Shown: piece after piece, positions 1-8,397 of the stretch
How the letters are laid out: every line of letters starts with the position of its first letter
Position numbering within the stretch: position 1 is the stretch's first letter
Source: Parvibaculum sp039973015
Lineage (GTDB): Bacteria; Pseudomonadota; Alphaproteobacteria; Parvibaculales; Parvibaculaceae
Length of the DNA: 64,000 bases
Reading direction: 5' to 3'
NCBI RefSeq assembly: GCF_039973015.1
Contig: NZ_JBDWLT010000002.1
Coordinates: 124,001-188,000, forward strand
Position numbers and translations under genes: made by a program
The notes under the pieces: model-generated
Seen by the model: only the letters and a program-made list of their open reading frames with translations
Told to the model about the DNA's origin: nothing
Databases searched by the model: none

Positions 1-102
1 GGCCGGCGCTGGCAGGCATCCAAGGAAAAAAGAGAAATGCGCCGCACTGCAAAGCGCGACGCATCGGTTGTTCCGGGAGCCTCGGAGCCTGAAGTTTGAG
101 CT

Positions 103-1668
103 TCAGCAGGCGCCACGGCGAAGGAGCACGGCCGGGAAGGTTTTGAACATGATGGCGATATCCTGCCAGAGCGACCAGTTCTTCACATACCAGGCATCGA
201 GTTCGACACGGCGCATATAGGTTGTCTCGTTGCGGCCGCTCACCTGCCAGAGGCCGGTGATGCCGGGTTTGGCGGCGAGGTAGTATTCGGCATCCTCGCC
301 ATAGCGCAGCACTTCCGCATAGGTGACGGGGCGCGGGCCGACGAGGCTCATTTCGCCGCGGATCACGTTCAGGAGCTGCGGCAGTTCGTCGAGGCTCGTC
401 TTGCGCAGGAACTCACCGACCGCCGTTACGCGCGGATCGTTGCGGAGCTTCTGGTCGCGGGCCCATTCGGCGGCGCGCAGCGGATCGTTTTCAAGCACGC
501 TCTTCAGGATCGCATCGCTGTCCACATGCATGGTGCGGAACTTTCGGCAATGGAACTCGCGGCCCTTTTCGCCCACGCGGCGATGGCCGAAGAAGGCCGG
601 ACCGCCGTCGAGACGGATCAGGAGGGAAACGGCCCAGAAGAAGGGAAGCAGTGTGAGGAACGCGGCGCTCGCAACAACGAGGTCGAAGCTGCGCTTCATC
701 AGGCGCGCCATCGGGCGGTTGAGATTGTCGGCCAGCGTCAGCATGACGAGGTCGTGGCTGAAGAAATTACCCACTTCGAGCGCCAGCGCGCCGATACCCT
801 TCACAGGCGGGACGATGGAGAAGGCGATGCGGGCGCGGTGCAGCGCACGCAGGATGTTGTCGAGGCTCGCCATTTCTTCCGGCGAGGGGGCGAGGACGAC
901 GAAGCGCGCACCGTGCTTCTCGCAAGCGAGTTTCAGTGCGGCGGAAAGCTGGCCGCCCGCGCGGTAGAGAAGGCTAGAGGGATCGGACGCATTGCGGTCG
1001 GCGGTGAGTTCGGCAAGGTCCAGTGTGCCCGCGACTTCGTAGCCGAGATAGGGCTCGTCCTCGAGCACCTGTGCGGCTTCGGCGGCGTTCTCGCGCGAGC
1101 CGATAATGAGGACGGGAGCGGTCCAGCTGCCGTACCGCTTCAGGACATGTCTCATCCCGATACGGGCCATCGGCACGAAAAGGAGCGCCCAGAGCCAGGC
1201 CTGAAGCATCCAGAGACGGGAGAAGTAGTCCTTCGCAATGTACTGCAGGAAGCCGTCGACCAGTGCGACGAGGGCAATCGCCTTAACGATTTCCTTGGCC
1301 TCGGCCCAGAAGGGCGTGCGCTTCGAATAGTGGCCCTTCGCCGCCCACCACAGGATCGGCAGCATGGCAAGGAAGCCGATGCGGATGATGCGGCTCATCA
1401 GCTCGCCGGCTTCCAAAGCCGCGAATTCCGTATTCAGAACCTGCACATTGATGCCGAACGCAATCGAACCGGCGACAAGCTGGGCGAGAGCCAGCGCGCC
1501 GAGATCGCCCATCAGCAGCATGAAGCGGTCGGCCAGCGGGGTCAGGCGCGTGCCCGTGGAGGGGCTTGTGGAATTAACGCTTTCGAAGCCGGCAAAGCCG
1601 GTTCCGGTGACGGGGGTCACGCTTTCGAAAGCCTGTATTTCGTTGTTCAGTGCGGTCACGATACTCAC
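103..1668 (-). CDS. WbaP-like polyprenyl-phosphate sugar phosphotransferase
   Basis: A 521-residue membrane protein that should transfer a sugar-1-phosphate from a nucleotide sugar to undecaprenyl phosphate, the first committed step of a surface polysaccharide. About four transmembrane helices lie between residues 50 and 170, followed by a CoA-binding-like fold (VLIIGS near 185) and a re-entrant hydrophobic helix near 330-355. The bacterial sugar transferase domain follows, with KFRTM, KTSLDELPQL (the Asp-Glu pair), LVGPRPV and PGITGLWQVSGRN. The layout matches the long polytopic WbaP/WcaJ class rather than the short PglC class. Translation would begin at a GTG without a convincing ribosome site, so the first 30-45 residues are uncertain. 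It is the most downstream gene of the glycan cluster inside the window. Confidence 0.9.
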   Translation of the reverse strand: MSIVTALNNEIQAFESVTPVTGTGFAGFESVNSTSPSTGTRLTPLADRFMLLMGDLGALALAQLVAGSIAFGINVQVLNTEFAALEAGELMSRIIRIGFLAMLPILWWAAKGHYSKRTPFWAEAKEIVKAIALVALVDGFLQYIAKDYFSRLWMLQAWLWALLFVPMARIGMRHVLKRYGSWTAPVLIIGSRENAAEAAQVLEDEPYLGYEVAGTLDLAELTADRNASDPSSLLYRAGGQLSAALKLACEKHGARFVVLAPSPEEMASLDNILRALHRARIAFSIVPPVKGIGALALEVGNFFSHDLVMLTLADNLNRPMARLMKRSFDLVVASAAFLTLLPFFWAVSLLIRLDGGPAFFGHRRVGEKGREFHCRKFRTMHVDSDAILKSVLENDPLRAAEWARDQKLRNDPRVTAVGEFLRKTSLDELPQLLNVIRGEMSLVGPRPVTYAEVLRYGEDAEYYLAAKPGITGLWQVSGRNETTYMRRVELDAWYVKNWSLWQDIAIMFKTFPAVLLRRGAC

Positions 1669-1805
1669 GCCAACTTGTGTCCGAATGCGACAGTTGACGG
1701 AGAGGTCGCAAGGAGCGCGCCATCCCGCTTTGTCCCGTTTTGAGCGGGCGAACAGGGTAAATACAGTCTTAAAACCAGCAGAGGTTTAGTGTGGAGGCAG
1801 CGGTA

Positions 1806-2486
1806 TTATCCGGTGGCGGATGATGCGAAGAGCGCACGAATATCCGCGCGGAGGATTTCGCCGAGCGCGGCAAGGATCCTCATATTCGCGCGTAAACGCC
1901 GGTCGAAGCGGGGTGCATCCTGCCGCTGCGTACCGCTTACCGGGATTTGCCGGAATGGTGTGCCCCGGCGAAGCGAGTTGATTGCGAGCTCCGTGCCGAT
2001 GGAGTTCGTATGGTCGAAGCCGCCATTCGCAAGGGCGAGCTTCATGTCATAGCCCTTCATGCCGCAGAGGATGTCCTTCACGCCGAAACGCAGGCGGACG
2101 TAAAGACCCATCACGACTTCGGCAAAGCGCTGCTTGCGTGGCCTTACGCCCAGCACCAGAGGCACCGCTTCCTCCATCAAAAGCGCCTTGAAGGCGTTTA
2201 CGAGAGCCGGGTTGTGTTCACCATCGGCGTCCATGGTGATCGCAAAAGCAAAACCACGGGAGAGCGCCTCCTCAAAGGCGCGGTTCAGCGTACCGTCATA
2301 GCCGAGATTGTTCTCGTTGCGGATGACGATGGCGCCCGCATTTGCGGCCTCCGCGCCGGTTTCGTCCGGCGAAGCGTCATCCACCACGATCACATCGGCA
2401 TATTCGCGCGCGGCTTTCACCACCGCGCCAATAGTTGCGGCTTCCCGAAAGGCGGGAATGAGGATGGCTATGCGAGATCGGTCCAC
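1806..2486 (-). CDS. Family 2 glycosyltransferase
   Basis: A 226-residue GT-A fold glycosyltransferase of the dolichol-phosphate-mannose-synthase-like type. The nucleotide-sugar site is visible as VVDDASPDETG near residue 37 and the metal-binding acidic motif as MDADGEHNP near residue 92. There are no C-terminal membrane helices, so it is probably a soluble or peripheral enzyme acting at the inner face of the membrane. The GTG start is supported by an AGGAG motif five bases upstream, and the gene overlaps the end of the synthase gene by 19 bases, showing that the two are co-transcribed. The donor and acceptor cannot be read from the sequence. Confidence 0.88.
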   Translation of the reverse strand: MDRSRIAILIPAFREAATIGAVVKAAREYADVIVVDDASPDETGAEAANAGAIVIRNENNLGYDGTLNRAFEEALSRGFAFAITMDADGEHNPALVNAFKALLMEEAVPLVLGVRPRKQRFAEVVMGLYVRLRFGVKDILCGMKGYDMKLALANGGFDHTNSIGTELAINSLRRGTPFRQIPVSGTQRQDAPRFDRRLRANMRILAALGEILRADIRALFASSATG

Positions 2487-3544
2487 AGCAACTCCTCTCC
2501 CGCTTTCTTGCCGGTGGACAGGCGCTTGCCAAGAACCTTTGAGAGCGCATCGGGTGAGACCGCTCTTTCGGGGCAGGGGCGAAGCGCCTCAAGGTGGTCT
2601 TCGGAGAGAATTGTTCCGGCGGCAAGCGCATCCTTCAGGCGCAGTGCGCGGCGCTGAATGACGATTGTTTCCATCTCGTTCTTCTCAATCCGCTTCACGC
2701 CGTCTCCGAGCGCTGCTTCGAGCTCGCGGGTCGCATCGACCATGGCGCGCCATGTTGCCGGGTTGAGAGCAAAGGAATGGTCCGGGCCTTCGCGCGAATT
2801 GTCGTCGGTGAAATGCTTTTCGATCACGCGCGCGCCCAGCGTCACGGCGCCGAGCACCGCGGAGTGGCCTGGAGTATGATCCGAAAAGCCGAGCACCATG
2901 CCGGGCCAGCGCGCAGCGAATGTCTGAAGTACGCGCAGGTTCACATATTTGAAGTTTTCGAGACTGCCCGTGTAATTCGTGTTGCACTGCATGAGGCATA
3001 TCTGCCTGTTATGCTTCAGGATCAGTTCGACGGCAGCTTCCGTTTCTTCCATCGTGGCGGCGCCGGTCGCAAGAAGCACAGGCTTTCCCGTCTTCGCGAT
3101 GTGTTCGATCTCTTCGTGATAGGTGATGTCGCCCGAGCCGATCTTGAAGGCGGGAACGATGTCGCGAAACATGTCCACCGCCTCGATATCGTAAGGCGTG
3201 GTCATGAAATGGATGCCGGCCTTGCGGCATGTTTCCAGCAGCTCCGGCGTCCAGTCGCGGCGCGTGTGATACTGGTCATAGACTTCCACGACCGATTTTT
3301 TCCATGCGGCCTGATGCGAAACCTGACCCTTCTCTCCCTCGAAGCCGACCTTGCTCACGATCTTGTTCGCAAGGAAATGCTGGAACTTGGCACAGTCGGC
3401 GCCTGCTTCCTTCGACTTCCAGATCAGGTCCTTCGCGCGTTCGAGGTCGCCGTCATGATTGGCGGCAATATCCGCGATGAAATAGGAGGGCGCATCGAGC
3501 GCAATCTCGTGCGTTCCGATGCGGAGCGATGTGTCGTGCTTCAT
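2468..3544 (-). CDS. NeuB-family nonulosonate (sialic acid-like) synthase
   Basis: A 358-residue enzyme of the NeuB/PseI/LegI family, which condenses phosphoenolpyruvate with a six-carbon sugar to form a nine-carbon sialic acid-like sugar. The TIM-barrel part shows IADIAANHDGD near residue 22, GSGDITYHEE, CNTNYTGS and GFSDHTPGHS. The last 70 residues form the SAF (antifreeze-like) domain (RRALRLKDALAAGTILSEDH). An upstream extension is open in this frame, but the ATG at 3544 forms an ATGA overlap with the stop of the preceding gene and is exactly where family homology begins, so I chose it. Whether the product is a neuraminic, legionaminic or pseudaminic type cannot be decided here; the PseB-like gene in the same cluster favours pseudaminic or a relative. 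Confidence 0.9.
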   Translation of the reverse strand: MKHDTSLRIGTHEIALDAPSYFIADIAANHDGDLERAKDLIWKSKEAGADCAKFQHFLANKIVSKVGFEGEKGQVSHQAAWKKSVVEVYDQYHTRRDWTPELLETCRKAGIHFMTTPYDIEAVDMFRDIVPAFKIGSGDITYHEEIEHIAKTGKPVLLATGAATMEETEAAVELILKHNRQICLMQCNTNYTGSLENFKYVNLRVLQTFAARWPGMVLGFSDHTPGHSAVLGAVTLGARVIEKHFTDDNSREGPDHSFALNPATWRAMVDATRELEAALGDGVKRIEKNEMETIVIQRRALRLKDALAAGTILSEDHLEALRPCPERAVSPDALSKVLGKRLSTGKKAGEELLWTDLA

Positions 3545-4407
3545 GACGGTTTCTCGTTGTACTTGTGCAGAACGCAAGCAACCACTTCGGAAAGTCCGGG
3601 CAGCCTGTATTTCAGGATCTGTTCGGCGCGGCGACTGTCGAGGCCGAGACAATGGGCGCGCGTGGTGGCCAGGCCCTGAACGGAGCCGGATGTCGCAGCG
3701 GTGAGCGTGCAGCCGAGTTGCCGGGCGATCTCGTGTACGAAATCTTCCTTCGTATATACCTCGCTTGCAGCGAGGTTGTAGAGGCCGGATGCGCCGGCCT
3801 CCGCCATGTCGAAAGCGGCGCGCGCAAAGCTCGCAACGTCGATGGAAGATGACCAGGCATCGCTGAAAAGTGTCGCGGCGAGATCGTTTTCCGCGACCCC
3901 GATAGCCCATTCGGCAAGAGTCGGCTTCTCCCAGCCTCGAATGCCGACGATGCTTGTGCGCAGAACGAGTGCGCCCGCTGCCGTCAGGGCAAAGCCTTCG
4001 CCTGCGAATTTGGTGCGCGCATATTCATTGACGAAGGAGACGGGGGCCGTTTCGTCATGTGGCTGTTTGCCGCCTTCGGTGAAGTACTGGTCCGTCGAGA
4101 CATGAATGAGTTTGCCGCCGCTTGCTCGCGCCCATGCGGCGAGAAAGGCAAGAGGGCGCGCGTTCATGTTCCATGCGTCGAGGGGCGCGCGTTCGCAGGC
4201 CTCGATATCGGTAAGGGCAGCGCAGTTGAAGACGAGGTCGGGCTTTTCCGCTTCAAGCGTCTTGCAAAGCGCCTCCTCGTCGGCGATGTCGAGCGCGATG
4301 GGTGCATTCCGCCGGGCCGCTTCCCGCAACAGATGGCCCCGCCGTCGTGCTTCCTCCACGACCGCCTGGCCAAGCAACCCGGTGCTGCCCAACACAAGGG
4401 TCTTCAT
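3541..4407 (-). CDS. RmlD-like NAD(P)-dependent sugar reductase
   Basis: A 288-residue extended short-chain dehydrogenase/reductase of the dTDP-4-dehydrorhamnose reductase (RmlD) type. The nucleotide-binding turn LGSTGLLG is at the N-terminus, and the Tyr-x-x-x-Lys catalytic pair is seen in NEYARTKFAGEG near residue 128. STDQYFTEG supplies the preceding Ser/Thr segment. It would reduce a keto group on a nucleotide-linked or free sugar. Its stop overlaps the synthase start by four bases and its own start abuts the stop of the methyltransferase gene, so it is part of one transcription unit. The rest of the rhamnose pathway is not present here, so a role in making the cluster-specific sugar is more likely than rhamnose synthesis. 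Confidence 0.82.
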   Translation of the reverse strand: MKTLVLGSTGLLGQAVVEEARRRGHLLREAARRNAPIALDIADEEALCKTLEAEKPDLVFNCAALTDIEACERAPLDAWNMNARPLAFLAAWARASGGKLIHVSTDQYFTEGGKQPHDETAPVSFVNEYARTKFAGEGFALTAAGALVLRTSIVGIRGWEKPTLAEWAIGVAENDLAATLFSDAWSSSIDVASFARAAFDMAEAGASGLYNLAASEVYTKEDFVHEIARQLGCTLTAATSGSVQGLATTRAHCLGLDSRRAEQILKYRLPGLSEVVACVLHKYNEKPS

Positions 4408-5454
4408 TCAGCCGCCTCTTTCGAACTGAAGAAGCATATGGACTTCGGAAGAGAGATGTTTGCGGTCCAGCGCTTCCTGCATGGCGTCGATGGCAGGCTT
4501 CATCATGTCCGTCCATAGCCCGGCGGCGCCTGCCGTCTTTTCGGAAGCCGAGAGCCGGACAAGGATACTCCGATAGAGATCCATGACGTCGCCGCCGAAC
4601 CACCATTCAGCCACGCGACTCATGCCGAATTCGCGGCAGGTCCAGTCGAGTGAGGATTCCGAATAGAGATGCGTATGCCCGCCGGAAAGGTGGCGTTGCA
4701 TCACATCCTGAAAGGCGGCCTCGATGAAGACACTGGGGCTGAAAAGGGGCACGGAAATGTAGAGATAGGAAACGGCCGCATTGTCCTTGAGCGCAGCCAG
4801 CAGCTCGCGCGGCCGTTGCAGGTGTTCCAGAACGCCGATCAGCGAGACGACTTTCGCGTCCACTTCGCCCGCCAGCGACACCGTGTCACCAAGGTCGTGG
4901 GTACGGACGACCGCTTCTCCAGCCATCTCGTTTGCGAGTGCGGCTTGTGTTTGTGAAACCTCGAAGCCGCGAATGTCGGCGAGGCCTGTGGCGCGAAGCG
5001 CGGAAACGAAATAGCCGGAGCCCGCGCCGAAATCCGCATAGGAAAGCGCGGCCGGGTCTTCGCCTTTTGCAGCAAGGGCATCCGCGAGAAAGCGCGCCTT
5101 CGGGACATAGATGTCGTCCGTGCGCTTGCGATAGGCGTCGCGGTCGGCGGAGCTGTAGTCGCGGGCATAGGCCGCGCCGCCCGCCTCTACATAAAGTTCC
5201 GAACAGAAGGCGTCGCTATCTTCATGTGCGCCATTGAGGTGGCCGCAGCGCGGGCAGACGAGATAGTCGACATCGAGTTTCGAGAAACTGACCTCGCTTA
5301 TCGGTCCGTCGCAGGCCTTGCAATTCAGCCTTCCGGGTTGCTTCGCATAAAGCGCGGCAAGCCCGCGCTGGCGTTGAAGCAGCGCCTCGTTTTCATCGAA
5401 AAAGTGCGATTTGTGAGAGAGCAGAGGTGCGCTCGGTTTTCCGTATTTCTGCAT
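4408..5454 (-). CDS. Zinc-ribbon SAM-dependent methyltransferase
   Basis: A 348-residue class I methyltransferase. Near residues 45-75 it carries two CxxC pairs (CKAC and CPRC), which look like a small zinc-binding ribbon. The SAM site follows as ADFGAGSGYF near residue 140, and VVSLIGVLEHL matches the motif that begins the core strand in SAM methyltransferases. The Zn-ribbon plus SAM fold recalls sugar C-methyltransferases of the TylC3/TcaB9 type, although the usual large C-terminal domain is not obvious. In this cluster it probably methylates a sugar or sugar precursor. It lies between the cytidylyltransferase and reductase genes with no intergenic space downstream. Confidence 0.8.
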   Translation of the reverse strand: MQKYGKPSAPLLSHKSHFFDENEALLQRQRGLAALYAKQPGRLNCKACDGPISEVSFSKLDVDYLVCPRCGHLNGAHEDSDAFCSELYVEAGGAAYARDYSSADRDAYRKRTDDIYVPKARFLADALAAKGEDPAALSYADFGAGSGYFVSALRATGLADIRGFEVSQTQAALANEMAGEAVVRTHDLGDTVSLAGEVDAKVVSLIGVLEHLQRPRELLAALKDNAAVSYLYISVPLFSPSVFIEAAFQDVMQRHLSGGHTHLYSESSLDWTCREFGMSRVAEWWFGGDVMDLYRSILVRLSASEKTAGAAGLWTDMMKPAIDAMQEALDRKHLSSEVHMLLQFERGG

Positions 5455-5485
5455 GACGGACCTCCCCCGCGGGCCCTTTTCAGCG

Positions 5486-6196
5486 CTAACGCCGGATGGC
5501 GTTCAGCTCCTGAAGATGTTTGTTTTCCTCGCAGACCTTCAGCGTTTCCATCCAGGACGGAATGCCGTCGCCGAGCAGCGGAAAGAGCGCCTTGCAGAAT
5601 TCGAGGTCTTCGGGATAGTCGAGCGTCCAGCGTAGCTTGCCGAGCGCCTCGTCCGGCCCCTCCAGCGAAATCCGCTTGATCTCAGGTTCGCGGCGCAGCC
5701 AGGGCGTGACGTGTTCGCGGTCGTAAGGCTCGGTTGCCTGCTGCCAGTCACGTTCCATGGCGCGCCATGTGAAGGCTTCGCAGTCGAGCCCGTGCGGATA
5801 GCGATGGACGAAGTTATTTGCGGCGTAATCGGCCGACGGATCAGCAAGAAGCGCCGCCAGAACGTCGCCACAGAGGCCTGGGTCGATGAGAGGGCAGTCG
5901 CTGGTCACGCGCATGACGATATCCGCGCCGAGGTCGCGGGCCGCGGTGTAGTAGCGGTCGAGTACGTCAAGTTCGGAGCCGCGGGCCACCGTCGCGCCAA
6001 AGGCTTCGGCTTCCCGGACGACGGGCTCCTGTTCCGGGCCTTCCGGCACGGCGCAGCAGACAATGTCGATTCCCGGAATGGCGGCACAGCGTGTCAGCAC
6101 ATGGCGCAGGACAGTCTGCCCCGCCAGGTCTTCCAGCACCTTTCCGGGCAGGCGGGTCGAGGTCATGCGGGCCTGAACGATTGCGACATTGGGCAT
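5486..6196 (-). CDS. SpsF-like cytidylyltransferase
   Basis: A 236-residue protein of the SpsF / CMP-KDO-like cytidylyltransferase family. The N-terminal nucleotide-binding signature is QARMTSTRLPGKVL, and the Asp of the metal site is in VTSDCPLIDP near residue 105. SpsF-type proteins sit beside NeuB-type synthases in spore-coat and flagellar glycan clusters and are thought to activate the nine-carbon sugar with CMP. That is the likely job here because the NeuB-like gene is three genes downstream on the same strand. It is 28 bases from the dehydratase gene, in line with one operon. Activity on a particular sugar is inferred from context only. Confidence 0.85.
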   Translation of the reverse strand: MPNVAIVQARMTSTRLPGKVLEDLAGQTVLRHVLTRCAAIPGIDIVCCAVPEGPEQEPVVREAEAFGATVARGSELDVLDRYYTAARDLGADIVMRVTSDCPLIDPGLCGDVLAALLADPSADYAANNFVHRYPHGLDCEAFTWRAMERDWQQATEPYDREHVTPWLRREPEIKRISLEGPDEALGKLRWTLDYPEDLEFCKALFPLLGDGIPSWMETLKVCEENKHLQELNAIRR

Positions 6197-6225
6197 GAGG
6201 CGTTACTTCCTCGAAGCGGCGTGCA

Positions 6226-7227
6226 TCATGCGTCGGCCCGTACATTGTAGGCCTTCACTTCGTCAACGCTCAGGAAGTGCGGGTTGGTGCCGGAGCTGTA
6301 GTCGAAGCCCTGCGCCACGGGTTCGCCGCGTTCCTCGATGTTATTGGTCAGGTAGTCGACATCTCCGCGAAAGAACTTGATCGTCGGGCGGATCACGAAA
6401 TGATCCGGGAATTCGACGGTGAGGTGCGAGTCATCGGCAGGACACATGGTCTCGTGCAGCTTTTCGCCGGGGCGGATGCCGATGATTTCCTGCTTGAGTT
6501 CCGGCGCCATCGCCGATGCGAGATCGGTAATGCGAACGGAGGGGATCTTCGGCACGAAGATTTCGCCGCCATGCATGCGCTCGAAATTCCGAATAACGAA
6601 GTCGACGCCTTCCTGAAGCGTGATCCAGAAGCGCGTCATGCGTTCATCCGTAATCGGCAGCGAGGTTGCGCCTTCGGCAATGAGTTTGCGGAAGAAGGGG
6701 ACGACCGAGCCGCGCGAGCCGACGACATTGCCGTAACGCACGACCGCGAAACGGGTCTTCGCGGGACCGACCATGTTGTTTGCGGCAACGAAGAGCTTGT
6801 CAGAGGCGAGTTTCGTCGCGCCATAGAGATTGATGGGGTTTGCCGCCTTGTCGGTCGACAGGGCCATTACCTTTTCGACGCCTTCGGCTATCGCCGCCTT
6901 GATGACGTTCTCCGCACCGTGGATGTTCGTCTTGATACATTCCATCGGATTGTATTCTGCTGCGGGCACCTGTTTCAGCGCTGCCGCATGGATCACGAAG
7001 TCGACGTCGCGCATCGCCTGGCGCAGGCGTTCGCCATCGCGCACATCGCCGATGAAATAGCGCATCTGCGGTTGCGAGAATTCCTGGGACATCTCGTACT
7101 GCTTCAACTCGTCGCGCGAAAAGACGATGATGCGGCGAGGCTTGTGCTGGTCGAGAAGGGTGCGGACATATTTACGGCCGAAGGAGCCGGTGCCGCCTGT
7201 AATGAGTACGGATTTATTGTCGAACAT
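6226..7227 (-). CDS. PseB/FlaA1-like UDP-GlcNAc 4,6-dehydratase
   Basis: A 333-residue short-chain dehydrogenase of the inverting UDP-N-acetylglucosamine 4,6-dehydratase family, the first step to pseudaminic acid and to other deoxyamino sugars. The NADP-binding turn is GGTGSFGRKY at residue 10, DVRD binds the adenine side, and the catalytic segment is STDKAANPINLYGATK near residue 130, with the Lys, Tyr and Lys expected for FlaA1/PseB. It is the first gene of the minus-strand glycan operon. A CtrA-like box lies about 50 bases upstream. The partner aminotransferase (PseC) and acetyltransferase are not in the window; they could lie further left or elsewhere. Confidence 0.9.
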   Translation of the reverse strand: MFDNKSVLITGGTGSFGRKYVRTLLDQHKPRRIIVFSRDELKQYEMSQEFSQPQMRYFIGDVRDGERLRQAMRDVDFVIHAAALKQVPAAEYNPMECIKTNIHGAENVIKAAIAEGVEKVMALSTDKAANPINLYGATKLASDKLFVAANNMVGPAKTRFAVVRYGNVVGSRGSVVPFFRKLIAEGATSLPITDERMTRFWITLQEGVDFVIRNFERMHGGEIFVPKIPSVRITDLASAMAPELKQEIIGIRPGEKLHETMCPADDSHLTVEFPDHFVIRPTIKFFRGDVDYLTNNIEERGEPVAQGFDYSSGTNPHFLSVDEVKAYNVRADA

Positions 7228-7275
7228 CCGGATTTTTCACTCTCGTTTGGGTGTCCGATTCATTGCACGATAAGC

Positions 7276-7294
7276 CTAATGGGTCGTTAACCAT
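7276..7294. promoter_or_regulatory. CtrA-like box between pseB-like and galT
   Basis: On the plus strand the site reads CTAA, seven bases, TTAACCAT. The CtrA response regulator of alphaproteobacteria recognises TTAA-N7-TTAA, often extended to TTAACCAT, so seven of the eight core bases and the CCAT extension match. It lies 49 bases upstream of the PseB-like start and in front of galT on the other strand. CtrA often controls flagellar and surface genes, which would fit a flagellin or capsule glycan cluster. Binding is not shown. Confidence 0.4.
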
Positions 7295-7428
7295 GATGGC
7301 GAGCGCCGATTGACGGTTGCGGCGACCGGGGACGTTTTGGGGAGGAAAATCTGTTCGATCTGAGGGAATATCGTCTGCCGGACGGGCGGGAGCTTCTGCT
7401 TTATGGCCGCGCACCTCACGAAGGGGCG

Positions 7429-8397
7429 GTGCGGGAGTGCCTGCCCCCGGCGGCGCCGTGCGGCGGCGGGCATCTTCGGTGGCATCCCTTGCGGGGCGAA
7501 TGGGTCGCCTATGCGGGCGCGCGGCAGGGCCGCGCCTTTCTGCCATCGGCTAGCACCTGTCCGCTCTGCCCTGCGCGGGACGGCGGTCTCGGCGAAATCC
7601 CTTTCGAGCAATTTGAAGTTGCGGTCTTCGAGAACCGTTTTCCGGCTTTCTCGAGTGCCGCGACCCCGGTCGATCTTCCGGGCATCGAGACCGCGCCGTC
7701 GCACGGGCGCTGCGAGGTCGTCGTCTTTTCCGACGATCATCGGGCCGGGCTCGGTTCGCTTTCGGAGGACAGGCTTGCTCTCCTCCTTGAGGTCTGGGGC
7801 GCGCGGGTCGAAGCGCTCGGGCAGGATCACCCTTATGTCCTGCCCTTCGAAAACAGGGGCGAGGAGATCGGGGTGACGCTCCATCATCCGCACGGTCAGA
7901 TCTATGCCTTTCCCTTCATTCCCGTGCAGGCGCGGCGCGCGGCGGAGGCGCAGGCCGAAGCGCCCGTCATCGAGCGCCTCCTGCATGGTGCCGGGCAGCT
8001 TGTCATCGAGGAGCGGGAGCATGCTTTGGCGTTCGTGCCGCCCTTTGCCATGTATCCTTTTGAAAGCTGGATTGCGCCCCGGCGGCGTGTACCCGGCCCG
8101 CAGACCCTTTCGGATGCAGAGCGGCTGGACATGGCGCGGCTTCTCGGCCGCACGGTGCGACGGCTCGATGCCCTCTTCGGCGCGCCCATGCCATACATTC
8201 TCACCGTGCAATGTGCGCCGCGCGGTTTCGAGGCGACATTCCACATGACAATCGACATTCGCCCGTTCCGCCGCGATGCGGGCAAACTCAAATATCTCGC
8301 TGGTGTCGAGCAGGGTTCAGGCGTCTTCCTCGCCGATGTGCTGCCGGAGGATGCGGCGGCGCGATTGCGCGCGGTGTCGGCGGACTATCCGGCATGA
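7429..8397 (+). CDS. galT: Galactose-1-phosphate uridylyltransferase
   Basis: A protein of at least 322 residues carrying the GalT fold: HLRWHPLRGEWVAYA near the start, the zinc-type CPLC pair near residue 48, the NRFPAF segment, and the catalytic HHPHGQIYAFP with the His-Pro-His triad. It exchanges UMP between UDP-glucose and galactose-1-phosphate in the Leloir pathway. GTG at 7429 is the first usual start codon, but the frame is open further upstream to about 7294, and the residues there look coded (EYRLPDGRELLLYG). A CTG at 7351 sits four bases after GGAGGA and may be the true start. The stop overlaps the galK start (ATGA), so the two are translationally coupled. Confidence 0.88.
   Translation: MRECLPPAAPCGGGHLRWHPLRGEWVAYAGARQGRAFLPSASTCPLCPARDGGLGEIPFEQFEVAVFENRFPAFSSAATPVDLPGIETAPSHGRCEVVVFSDDHRAGLGSLSEDRLALLLEVWGARVEALGQDHPYVLPFENRGEEIGVTLHHPHGQIYAFPFIPVQARRAAEAQAEAPVIERLLHGAGQLVIEEREHALAFVPPFAMYPFESWIAPRRRVPGPQTLSDAERLDMARLLGRTVRRLDALFGAPMPYILTVQCAPRGFEATFHMTIDIRPFRRDAGKLKYLAGVEQGSGVFLADVLPEDAAARLRAVSADYPA

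Noticed and set aside
1700..1760. CCCGCT/AGCGGG inverted repeat between the glycosyltransferase and WbaP-like genes as a terminator
   Set aside because: The stem is short, the loop long, and there is no T tract; the genes appear to be one transcription unit.
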